Both the position numbers and the translations under genes were made by a program. DNA of 61,693 nucleotides from Rugosibacter sp. (GTDB lineage: Bacteria; Pseudomonadota; Gammaproteobacteria; Burkholderiales; Rhodocyclaceae): NCBI GenBank assembly GCA_004322535.1, contig SCUZ01000092.1:1-61693 (forward strand). Reading direction: 5' to 3'. Below, in pieces: positions 39,609 through 47,384 of this stretch. Numbering within the stretch: position 1 is the stretch's first letter; each line of letters starts with the position of its first letter. The notes beneath the pieces are model-generated. The model was not told the DNA's origin. It saw only the letters and a list, made by a program, of their open reading frames with translations, and searched no databases.

Positions 39609-39728
39609 GAGGTGGAGAGCGGCTCGCCTAAGACTGTATCCGCCGCCACATAATGCGTAAATAACCCCCTCTTGTGGGGATTGTTTTTTTGTGTTCACCC
39701 AATTAGCCCACTAAACTGCAGGGATGTC

Positions 39729-39753
39729 TGCCGTCTCGCTAGCGCCGATTTTG
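39729..39753 (-). repeat. Dispersed 25-bp repeat, copy 7 (degenerate)
   Basis: 19 of 25 positions match, including the block AGCGCCGATTTT. It is probably an eroded copy. Confidence 0.5.
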
Positions 39754-40020
39754 CAGCATGGGCTAATGCTCGCGAAATAATCTTTTCAGGTGATACCTGA
39801 TGGTAGTTAGTGGTAATCGGGCCGAGGTCGCAAATTCCACCGATTTAAGAAGATGGCTTCCCTGTTTTTTCTTCTGTCATCTTCTAGTCGCGAAAAGTGT
39901 CGCAAATTGACAACTAGTCAAAACGCGGATATCCGCAGATCGACTGCTATTCTGCAGAAAACTGTCGCCATGCCGCGACAATTTGATTGATCACTTTCGA
40001 TTTATTGAGGCTCAGTTTTT

Positions 40021-40045
40021 TCGTTGATAATAATTAAATCAACGA
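40021..40045. promoter_or_regulatory. Candidate operator ahead of the Crp/Fnr-family gene
   Basis: Perfect 8-bp arms TCGTTGAT and ATCAACGA separated by 9 bp, 61 bp before the start codon. The inner TTGAT/ATCAA halves are those of an FNR box but spaced 9 instead of 4, so it is not a standard FNR site. Autoregulation by the downstream protein is one possibility. Confidence 0.45.
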
Positions 40046-40106
40046 GTAATAGGTATTGGCATGGCATTTGCCCTTGTTCAACACTGTTGAATAAAAGGAG
40101 ATAAAC

Positions 40107-40811
40107 ATGTCCTTAATGTCTACCCCGAGACAGAATCATATTCTCGCGGCTTTACCTGATACTGACTACATAAGGCTTCTACCCCATCTGGAGCACATAT
40201 CAATGCCTTTGGAATGGATAGTCTATGAAGCCGATTGTCCCCTGGGCTATTTGTATTTTCCTACCACTTGTATTATTTCGCTGTTCCATGTTCTGGAAAG
40301 TGGCGCATCGACCGAATTCGCCATTACCGGTAATGAGGGGATGGTGGGTATTTCCTTGTTCATGGGCAGTACCAGCATGCCGAGCGAGGCAAGGGTGCAA
40401 ATCGCTGGCAGCGGTTATCGGTTGAAGGCTAATGTCCTGAAAAAGGAATTGATGCTAAACAGCAAGTTGCAATATCTGGGATTGCGCTACATACAGATGC
40501 TGATGATACAGATGGCGCAAACAGCAGTATGCAACAGGCACCATTATCTGGGACAGCAATTATGCCGCTGGCTCTTGTTGCGTCTTGATCGTTTGCCGGG
40601 TAATGATCTGGCGATAACACAGGAGCAGATCGCCAACGATCTCGGTGTTCGTCGCGAGAGCGTGACCGAAGCTGCTGGCAAATTGCAGATGGAAGGATTG
40701 ATTCATTATCACCGCGGCCATATTAGTGTCCTAGATCGGAAAGAACTGGAAAGTCGCGTATGTGAATGTTACGTGGTACAAAAAAGAGAATTTGACCGTG
40801 TGCTGTCATAA
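40107..40811 (+). CDS. Crp/Fnr-family transcriptional regulator
   Basis: A 234-residue regulator with an N-terminal cyclic-nucleotide-binding-like beta-barrel (for example VLESGASTEFAITGNEGMVG) and a C-terminal helix-turn-helix (ITQEQIANDLGVRRESVTEAAGKLQ). The cAMP-contact glutamate/arginine pattern of Crp and the N-terminal cysteine cluster that holds the Fnr iron-sulphur centre are both missing, so the signal is unknown. The start is well supported by AAGGAG at ideal spacing. It stands alone after a long spacer rich in inverted repeats. Confidence 0.85.
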   Translation: MSLMSTPRQNHILAALPDTDYIRLLPHLEHISMPLEWIVYEADCPLGYLYFPTTCIISLFHVLESGASTEFAITGNEGMVGISLFMGSTSMPSEARVQIAGSGYRLKANVLKKELMLNSKLQYLGLRYIQMLMIQMAQTAVCNRHHYLGQQLCRWLLLRLDRLPGNDLAITQEQIANDLGVRRESVTEAAGKLQMEGLIHYHRGHISVLDRKELESRVCECYVVQKREFDRVLS

Positions 40812-40969
40812 GCAGTTGAAGCTGGAATTTATTCGTTGATGTAACCGAATGCGTATTAATCCCTCGCCGTCACCAGAGGGTCAGACTGTAGTCGTTCTGC
40901 CCTCGATGGCAACTGGATAACACGCGGTAGAGGGTGGCAAGTAAGAAAGTTGTTTTTTTAATTGTCCCC

Positions 40970-40994
40970 TGCCGTATCACTAGCGCCGACTTTT
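40970..40994 (-). repeat. Dispersed 25-bp repeat, copy 8
   Basis: A 23 of 25 match lying between the convergent Crp/Fnr gene and selD. Confidence 0.88.
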
Positions 40995-41065
40995 CAATTG
41001 GGGCGGATACCTGATTGATGATGACGCGCCTGCTGCTTGTGCCGTGAGGGTTACGTCAGGCCACA

Positions 41066-42109
41066 TCATGCATCGACCGTCACTCTGGGTATACCGCTGC
41101 ATATCTCGCCTATGATGGCCGCACTCTCAAAGCCTTCTTGCCTGAATTTGGCGAGTACGACATCTGCTGCTTCGGGCGCGCAAGCGACTAGCAGGCCGCC
41201 GCTGGTTTGCGGATCAGCGAGTATTTTTTGTTGCCATTCGGCGAGCTCGGGCGCAAGGGTTATCTGGCTGCCGTAGCCTGACCAGTTGCGAGCGGATGCG
41301 CCAGTGACAATGCCTGCCTTCGCGTGGCGTATTGCTTCATCAATCAGTGGCAATTGTGAAAACTTGAGGGTTGCGCCGAGCTGCGACCCGCGACAGATTT
41401 CCAGCAGATGACCGGCAAGGCCAAAGCCGGTGACATCGGTGACGGCGTGTACCTCGTCCATACTTGCGAAGGCACAGCCGGGGGTGTTCAGTTGCGTTGT
41501 CCAGCGCAGCATGTCGGTATAACCTGCGGCGGAGAGCACCTCTTTTTTGAGCGCTGCGGAGAGGATGCCGATGCCCAGGGGTTTGCCCAGAATCAACGCA
41601 TCGCCTGCCTGTGCGTCACTGTTGCGTTTGATTTGATCAGGATGCACCAGGCCAATGCCCACCAGTCCATAGATGGGTTCCAGTACATCAATGGAATGTC
41701 CGCCTGCAATGGGGATGCCTGCGGCAGCGCAGATTTCTTCGCCACCGGCCAGAATTTCGCGGATGACTTCGGGGGGCAGTTTGTCCAGGGGCATGCCCAC
41801 CAGCGCCAGGGCAAAGAGGGGGCGTCCGCCCATGGCATAGACATCGGACAAGGCATTGGCAGCAGCAATGCGCCCGAAATCACGCGGGTTATCGACGATA
41901 GGTGTGAAAAAATCCGTCGTGGCGACAATGGCTTGCTGCGGATTCAAGCGATAAACGGCCGCATCATCCGATGTTTCAGTGCCAACGAGCAAGTCTGCGG
42001 GGAAGGTTTTAAAGGGGGACGCGGCGAGTAATTGCGCCAAGACAGCCGGTGCAATTTTGCAGCCGCAACCACCACCGTGAGAGAATTGGGTTAATCGTAC
42101 AGACATCAT
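41066..42109 (-). CDS. selD: Selenide, water dikinase (selenophosphate synthetase)
   Basis: A 347-residue enzyme that makes selenophosphate from selenide and ATP. The N-terminal HGGGCGCKIAP carries the catalytic cysteine (~17) and lysine (~18); the cysteine is standard, not selenocysteine. DDAAVYRLNPQQAIVATTDFFTP, FGRIAAANALSDVYAMGG and TDVTGFGLAGHL follow as in other SelD proteins. It is divergent from mnmH, with only 8 bp between the start codons; the product feeds tRNA 2-selenouridine formation. Confidence 0.96.
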   Translation of the reverse strand: MMSVRLTQFSHGGGCGCKIAPAVLAQLLAASPFKTFPADLLVGTETSDDAAVYRLNPQQAIVATTDFFTPIVDNPRDFGRIAAANALSDVYAMGGRPLFALALVGMPLDKLPPEVIREILAGGEEICAAAGIPIAGGHSIDVLEPIYGLVGIGLVHPDQIKRNSDAQAGDALILGKPLGIGILSAALKKEVLSAAGYTDMLRWTTQLNTPGCAFASMDEVHAVTDVTGFGLAGHLLEICRGSQLGATLKFSQLPLIDEAIRHAKAGIVTGASARNWSGYGSQITLAPELAEWQQKILADPQTSGGLLVACAPEAADVVLAKFRQEGFESAAIIGEICSGIPRVTVDA

Positions 42110-42117
42110 CTTCTTTT

Positions 42118-43194
42118 ATGAACAAAAGGCTGGCAACGGTAGCACAAATCGCAGAATTCGACGCCATCATTGATGTTCGCTCGCCTAGCGAATTCGCTGA
42201 AGACCATCTGCCAGGTGCCCAAAATTGTCCTGTGCTAAGTGATGAAGAGCGCGCCCGGGTCGGTACGCTGTACAAGCAGGTGTCATCTTTTGAAGCCAAA
42301 AAAATTGGTGCTGTGCTGGTGGGGCGCAATATTGCATCCATGCTGGAGACGCATTTTCTCGACAAGCCACGGCAATGGCGTCCGCTCATTGTTTGCTGGC
42401 GCGGGGGGCAACGCAGCGGAGCGTTTAGTCACGTGATGCGTGAAGTAGGTTGGGATTCCCATCAACTAGCGGGCGGTTATAAAGCATGGCGTCGGCATGT
42501 GTTGGCTGAACTGATCACGCTGCCGGCAAAATTTGATTTTCGTGTGATCAGTGGCGCTACGGGAAGTGGCAAAAGCCAGCTGCTTGAAGCGTTGGCGCAG
42601 CAAGGTGCACAGGTGCTGCATCTGGAATCTTTGGCGGCACATAAGGGGTCGGTGCTGGGTGGTTTGCCGGGGCAACCACAACCATCACAAAAAAGTTTCG
42701 AGACGAGTCTTTTTTGTGTGCTGAATAAATTTGATCCGCAGCAGCCGGTGTTTGTTGAGGCGGAGAGTCGAGTCATCGGCAAGTTACGTCTGCCAGAGAG
42801 CCTAATCCTTGCGTTGCGCAGTGCGTATTGCCTGCGCCTGGATGTCGGGCTGGAAGCGCGAGTTGACTTTTTGCTGACTGATTATGCGTATGCGCTGGAA
42901 GATGCACCCTGGTTGCATGCATGTCTTGACAGGCTTCATGGGGTGCATAGCAATGAAACGCTCGTGCGCTGGAAAAACATGGTGACGATGGGGGATTTTC
43001 CGGCGCTGGTCAGTGATCTCCTCCGGCTTCATTATGATCCGCTGTATCAACGCTCACAGTTGAATCACTATGCGCAGCACGATGGCGCGCAGTTGATTTC
43101 GCTAGCAACACTTTTACCACCGGCACTGGATGTTAAAGCAGCTGAAATTCTTGCAGCTACCGGTATTGCAAAAAATATTTCAAGAATAAATTGA
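42118..43194 (+). CDS. mnmH: tRNA 2-selenouridine synthase
   Basis: A 358-residue protein (also SelU/YbbB) that replaces sulphur by selenium at the wobble uridine of some tRNAs using selenophosphate. The rhodanese domain has its catalytic cysteine at about 93 (IVCWRGGQRSGA). A P-loop domain follows with GATGSGKSQLLEAL (~146-159). The start is at MNKRLATVAQ; the frame is open further upstream but that part is antisense of selD. No selA, selB or tRNA-Sec is in the window, so use of selenocysteine cannot be judged. Confidence 0.95.
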   Translation: MNKRLATVAQIAEFDAIIDVRSPSEFAEDHLPGAQNCPVLSDEERARVGTLYKQVSSFEAKKIGAVLVGRNIASMLETHFLDKPRQWRPLIVCWRGGQRSGAFSHVMREVGWDSHQLAGGYKAWRRHVLAELITLPAKFDFRVISGATGSGKSQLLEALAQQGAQVLHLESLAAHKGSVLGGLPGQPQPSQKSFETSLFCVLNKFDPQQPVFVEAESRVIGKLRLPESLILALRSAYCLRLDVGLEARVDFLLTDYAYALEDAPWLHACLDRLHGVHSNETLVRWKNMVTMGDFPALVSDLLRLHYDPLYQRSQLNHYAQHDGAQLISLATLLPPALDVKAAEILAATGIAKNISRIN

Positions 43195-43249
43195 CTTAAT
43201 TCAATGAACGATAATATCCTTTTAGCTATTCCCTCCACGGAGTTGCCCG

Positions 43250-46200
43250 ATGTCCTCTAAAGAAGATAAAACGACTGTGTTCAACCAGGCAGAGGGTGCC
43301 ATCAACATTGGTGGCATTGATGCTTTAGTGCGCCTCACGTTGGATCAGGTGCGCACAGATGCGCGCCGTGGGTTGATAACGGGTATGTTTGTTTCGGGTT
43401 ATCGTGGCTCGCCATTGGGCATGCTGGATGCTGCGCTCATCAAGCAGCAGAAAATGCTGATCGAAAGCAACATTCACTTTGTGGATGGCATCAATGAAGA
43501 TTTAGCTGCCACAGCCGTTTGGGGTACGCAAATGCTGCACACCGTTGGCCGGCAAAAGCTCGATGGTGTCACCGGCATGTGGTACGGCAAAGCACCGGGG
43601 GTTGATCGCAGCGGAGACGCGCTCAAGCATGCCAATTACACCGGCATAGGCAAAAATGGTGGTGTGCTTGCCGTGGTGGGGGATGATCCGAGCTGTAAAT
43701 CATCGTCCCTCAGTAGCCAATCCGAGCCGATGCTGTATCACGTCGGCATCCCTTCGCTGTATCCAGGGAGTGTGCAAGATATTCTTGACTTAGGGCTGCA
43801 TGGCTACAACCTGTCGCGTTTGTCAGGCTTGTGGATCGGCTTAAAAATTGTGACGAATGTGGCGGATGGTTCAGGCACTGCGGACGTGACTCCCGAGCGG
43901 CTGAAGTTCATTACCCCAGACATGATGTTCGACGGCAAACCATTTACCCCGCGCATGAACATGGGCATGAATGTGCGCGTCGAAGCGCTGGAGATGGAGC
44001 AGTCGCTCTATACCCGCAGGCTGGAAGTGGCGCGGCGCTATGCGCGCGAGAATAATCTGAACAATGTGGTGTTCCCGAATGCAGACGCCTGGCTGGGCAT
44101 CATTACTGCCGGCAAGACGTATCACGATTTGTGCCAGGCCTTTCTTGAAATGGGGCTGAACGATGCGGCGCTGCGCCGCTATGGCATTCGCATTTTGAAG
44201 ATGGGCATGTTGTTCCCGATGGAGCCCATGGTTGTGCGCGAGTTTGCGCAAGGCCTGGAAGAGATTTTTGTGATCGAAGAGAAGCGGCCGTTTCTTGAGA
44301 TGTTTGCCAAGAACATTCTTTACGGCAGCGCAAATGCCCCTCGCATTGTCGGGAAATTCGATGAGGAAGAAAAAGAGCTGCTGCCGCACTATGGTGAATT
44401 TGAATCCGACGTCATTGTACGTGTGTTGACTCAGCGTTTGTCGCGCAAGGCGCGTATCGAGTCAGCCGATGCCTGGCTCCAGCGGCTGGATGAAATTCAT
44501 GCGCGCGGCAAATTGCCCACGGCGGTACGCACCGCCTGGTTCTGCTCCGGTTGCCCGCATAACAGCTCAACCATCGCACCTGAAGGCAGCATCGTCTCGG
44601 CAGGTATTGGCTGCCACACGATGTCGATGTGGATGGGCCGCAATGTGGTGATGGGCACGCATATGGGCGCTGAGGGCGCGCAATGGGTTGGCATGGCGCC
44701 GTTTACCGAGGCAGAGCATATTTTTCAGAACATGGGGGATGGCACCTATGCCCATTCGGGCAGCATGGCAATCCGCTATGCGGCGTCAACTGATGTCAAT
44801 ATCACGTTTAAATTGCTCTACAACGGGCATACCTCAATGACCGGCGGGCAAGCCATCATGGGTAGCCATCCGGTGGCGGACATCGTGTCTGAGTCGCTGG
44901 CGAATGGGGTCAAAAAGGTGATTGTCACTACGGATCATCCCGAGCTCTACCAAGGCGTTAGCCTGGCGAATGGCACCGAGGTTTGGCATCGTGATCGGCT
45001 TGACGAAGCACAGCGTTTGCTGGCGCGGATCAAGGGCACAACGATGTTGATTCATGATCAGGAATGCGCTGCTGAATTGCGTCGCTCACGCAGCCGGGGC
45101 AAGGCTGAAGAGCCCGTGCAAACCGTCATCATCAACGAGCGTGTGTGTGAAGGCTGTGGTGACTGCGGTGAAAAGGCTAACTGCATGAGTATCGAGCCAA
45201 TACCCACCGAGTTTGGTCGCAAGACACGTATCCACCAAAGCTCTTGCAACAAGGATTATTCATGCGTCAAAGGGTTTTGCCCTTCGTTTATGACCATCAC
45301 GCCGATGGCTGGCGCAACGGTAACACCAGAGGCGCCGCGTAAAAAGCAAAAGGCGGTGATTCCGGCCTTGACGCGTGACTTGCCTGAGCCAGCACTCAAG
45401 ATAACGGGTGATTTTGGCGTGCATTTAATGGGTATCGGCGGCACAGGTTCAGTCACTGTGGCAGCTACGATCACCAATGCCGCACGTCTGGAAGGGCGCC
45501 ATGTGATCGGGTTGGACCAAACCGGGCTGGCGCAAAAGGGCGGGGCGGTGGTCTCAGATATCAAAATCACCGCATCACCTTTTAACGGGGCCAACAAGAT
45601 TTCTGACGGGTGTGCCGATCTTTATCTTGGCTTCGATATTCTGACTGCGACAGACCCAAAGAACCTCGATAAGTGTCACCCCGAGCGCACTGTTGCAATT
45701 ATCTCTACAACTGAGACACCGACCGGACAAATGGTCACGAATCGGCATGTGCCTTTCCCGGGGCTCAATGGTTTAACCGCGGGTATTCAGCGCGTGAGCC
45801 GCGCAGCTGATAACGTGTTTTTGGATGGCCAAGGCTTGGCCGAAGGATTGTTTGGCGACACCATGGCAACCAATCTGTTTATGGTCGGCGTGGCCTTCCA
45901 GGCGGGTGCTTTGCCGCTTAAAGCGGCATCGATTGAAATGGCCATTGAGCAGGCTGGTGTTGGTGTTGCGATGGGGCTGGCTGCTTTCCGCTGGGGACGC
46001 ATGGCGGTGGTTGATTGTGCATTCGTCGTTGCAGAAGCAGCGAAGAGCAATGTCGCTGCGGGTGCGGACGTTGTTTCATTGCCGCCCGTGTTGAGCGCAT
46101 CAGCGCGTGAATTAGTGGATGCTGTGGGTGTGCAGGGTGAAGTCAAACGGCTACTCGGAATCCGCGTGCCGGAACTGATCGCATACCAGAACATTGATTA

Positions 46201-46795
46201 CGCCAAGCGTTACACCGAAGTGATTCGCCGTATCGCCAGCGCCGAGAAAACGGCGAATGTCGGCGCAACGAGTTTAAGTGAGGCCGCTGTACGCTATCTC
46301 TACAAGTTGATGGCTTATAAAGATGAATACGAAGTCGCACGCCTACATACGGACCCAGCGTTTTTAGCCAAGCTTGATGCGCAGTTCAAGGCAGGTTATA
46401 AAGCACAATATCACTTAGCTCCGCCGCTGATCTCCAAGCGTGATCCGATCACGGGCGAGCTGCAGAAGCGTGCATTCGGCCCCTGGATTTTCACGGCATT
46501 CAAGCTGCTTGCCAAAATGAAATTTCTGCGTGGCAGCAAACTGGATATCTTTGGCAAGACAGAAGAGCGTCGCCACGAGCAGCAGATGATTGAAGACTAC
46601 ATTCAGTTGCTTGATGAGGTAGCGCAACAACTAACGTCTGCCAACTATGCGGCGGCTGTTCTGTTGATGAGCGTGCCGGATGAGATTCGTGGCTACGGGC
46701 ATGTCAAAGAGAAAAGCATTGCCGCAGCCAAGGTTTTACAGGTACAGCGTTTGCAGGCATTTCGTCAATCGCAGCCTGTTGTACTTGCCGCTTGA
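43250..46795 (+). CDS. Indolepyruvate ferredoxin oxidoreductase, fused alpha/beta (and gamma) form
   Basis: A 1181-residue 2-oxoacid:acceptor oxidoreductase. The N-terminal ~700 residues bind thiamine diphosphate (SGYRGSPLGMLD, GINEDLAATAVWGTQ, then GIGCHTMSMWMGRN and MGAEGAQWVGMAPF). A cysteine-rich region (VCEGCGDCGEKANC, later CNKDYSCVKGFCPSF) binds iron-sulphur clusters. The C-terminal ~450 residues are the gamma-type domain (GIGGTGSVTVAATITNAARL). It oxidatively decarboxylates aryl pyruvates from aromatic amino acids to acyl-CoAs. It is followed by a hydratase gene 42 bp downstream. Confidence 0.9.
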   Translation: MSSKEDKTTVFNQAEGAINIGGIDALVRLTLDQVRTDARRGLITGMFVSGYRGSPLGMLDAALIKQQKMLIESNIHFVDGINEDLAATAVWGTQMLHTVGRQKLDGVTGMWYGKAPGVDRSGDALKHANYTGIGKNGGVLAVVGDDPSCKSSSLSSQSEPMLYHVGIPSLYPGSVQDILDLGLHGYNLSRLSGLWIGLKIVTNVADGSGTADVTPERLKFITPDMMFDGKPFTPRMNMGMNVRVEALEMEQSLYTRRLEVARRYARENNLNNVVFPNADAWLGIITAGKTYHDLCQAFLEMGLNDAALRRYGIRILKMGMLFPMEPMVVREFAQGLEEIFVIEEKRPFLEMFAKNILYGSANAPRIVGKFDEEEKELLPHYGEFESDVIVRVLTQRLSRKARIESADAWLQRLDEIHARGKLPTAVRTAWFCSGCPHNSSTIAPEGSIVSAGIGCHTMSMWMGRNVVMGTHMGAEGAQWVGMAPFTEAEHIFQNMGDGTYAHSGSMAIRYAASTDVNITFKLLYNGHTSMTGGQAIMGSHPVADIVSESLANGVKKVIVTTDHPELYQGVSLANGTEVWHRDRLDEAQRLLARIKGTTMLIHDQECAAELRRSRSRGKAEEPVQTVIINERVCEGCGDCGEKANCMSIEPIPTEFGRKTRIHQSSCNKDYSCVKGFCPSFMTITPMAGATVTPEAPRKKQKAVIPALTRDLPEPALKITGDFGVHLMGIGGTGSVTVAATITNAARLEGRHVIGLDQTGLAQKGGAVVSDIKITASPFNGANKISDGCADLYLGFDILTATDPKNLDKCHPERTVAIISTTETPTGQMVTNRHVPFPGLNGLTAGIQRVSRAADNVFLDGQGLAEGLFGDTMATNLFMVGVAFQAGALPLKAASIEMAIEQAGVGVAMGLAAFRWGRMAVVDCAFVVAEAAKSNVAAGADVVSLPPVLSASARELVDAVGVQGEVKRLLGIRVPELIAYQNIDYAKRYTEVIRRIASAEKTANVGATSLSEAAVRYLYKLMAYKDEYEVARLHTDPAFLAKLDAQFKAGYKAQYHLAPPLISKRDPITGELQKRAFGPWIFTAFKLLAKMKFLRGSKLDIFGKTEERRHEQQMIEDYIQLLDEVAQQLTSANYAAAVLLMSVPDEIRGYGHVKEKSIAAAKVLQVQRLQAFRQSQPVVLAA
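46226..46250 (-). repeat. Possible degenerate dispersed repeat, copy 9 (inside the oxidoreductase gene)
   Basis: The block CGCCGTATCGCCAGCGCCGA matches the consensus in 19 of its 20 positions, but the T-run is replaced. It encodes RRIASAE, in the same frame as the RRITSAD of the nnr copy. Chance similarity is possible. Confidence 0.4.
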
Positions 46796-46837
46796 TCACG
46801 CTTCACTTACCCTGTTTGGCAATCGCGGAAAATAATC

Positions 46838-47272
46838 ATGAACGAGTTGAATGGCTACGATTTTGAAGACCTCGCGGTGGGTATGACCGCAACGTTTGCA
46901 AAGACAATCACCGAAGCAGACATTGTGCTATTTGCCAGTGTCTCTGGTGATAACAATGCCATGCATATCAATGAAGAGTTTGCGCAGACCACACAGTTCA
47001 AAGGGCGGATTGCACACGGTATGCTGTCAGCCAGCGTGATATCGGCAGCGATCGCTGGTCGCCTGCCGGGCCCGGGTACGATTTACCTTAGCCAGAACTT
47101 GCGCTTTAAAGCGCCTGTTCGTCCAGGCGATACAGTCCATGCCATAGTCACTATCAAAGAGCTCATGCCGGAAAAGCGGCGTGTTTCCTTGACGACGATA
47201 TGTACTGTCGGCGGCAAAGTGGTGATTGATGGCGATGCCCTTGTCATGCCGACTGCACGGGCTGGGAAGTAA
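46838..47272 (+). CDS. MaoC-family (R)-specific enoyl-CoA hydratase
   Basis: A 144-residue single hot-dog domain protein. The active-site segment DNNAMHINEEFAQTTQFKGR includes the Asp and His of the MaoC/PhaJ hydratase motif, and IAHGMLSASVISA follows. Such enzymes hydrate trans-2-enoyl-CoA to (R)-3-hydroxyacyl-CoA, supplying polyhydroxyalkanoate or CoA-ester pathways. It lies just downstream of the oxidoreductase in the same direction and is closed by a strong terminator; a shared pathway is inference. Confidence 0.85.
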   Translation: MNELNGYDFEDLAVGMTATFAKTITEADIVLFASVSGDNNAMHINEEFAQTTQFKGRIAHGMLSASVISAAIAGRLPGPGTIYLSQNLRFKAPVRPGDTVHAIVTIKELMPEKRRVSLTTICTVGGKVVIDGDALVMPTARAGK

Positions 47273-47322
47273 GGGAAGTAATTAAGACGCGTTCATAACG
47301 TCCCTAGCCATAAAGTAAAAAG

Positions 47323-47356
47323 GCCTCCAGAGCGATTTACTCTGGAGGCTTTTTTT
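47323..47356 (+). terminator. Bidirectional intrinsic terminator between the MaoC gene and nrdJ
   Basis: A perfect 10-bp stem GCCTCCAGAG/CTCTGGAGGC around a 7-nt loop, followed by seven T's on the plus strand and preceded by AAAAAGG, which gives a shorter U-tract on the minus strand for nrdJ. Confidence 0.93.
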
Positions 47357-47384
47357 GAGCCTGCAAAAATATCAAACGGTTGTA

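Larger units (their letters stand above)
39297..40106. other. 810-bp regulatory-looking spacer between kdp and the Crp/Fnr gene
   Basis: No protein gene is supported. The spacer holds several perfect inverted repeats (ACCGGC-N6-GCCGGT at 39527-39544; AAATTCCCTG-N4-CAGGGAATTT at 39585-39608; TCAGGT-N3-ACCTGA at 39786-39800; TCGTTGAT-N9-ATCAACGA at 40021-40045). It also holds a direct repeat GTCGCAAATT (39827-39836 and 39899-39908), a degraded copy of the dispersed repeat and the kdp promoter region. A C-rich/G-rich pair before TTGTTTTTTT near 39664-39690 could be a weak terminator. A small RNA is possible but unproven. Confidence 0.6.

Noticed and set aside
41066-42109. Selenocysteine in SelD
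   Set aside because: The active-site position is a normal cysteine codon and there is no in-frame TGA.
42049-42117. A 23-residue N-terminal extension of MnmH
   Set aside because: It is antisense of the selD start and precedes the family's normal N-terminus.
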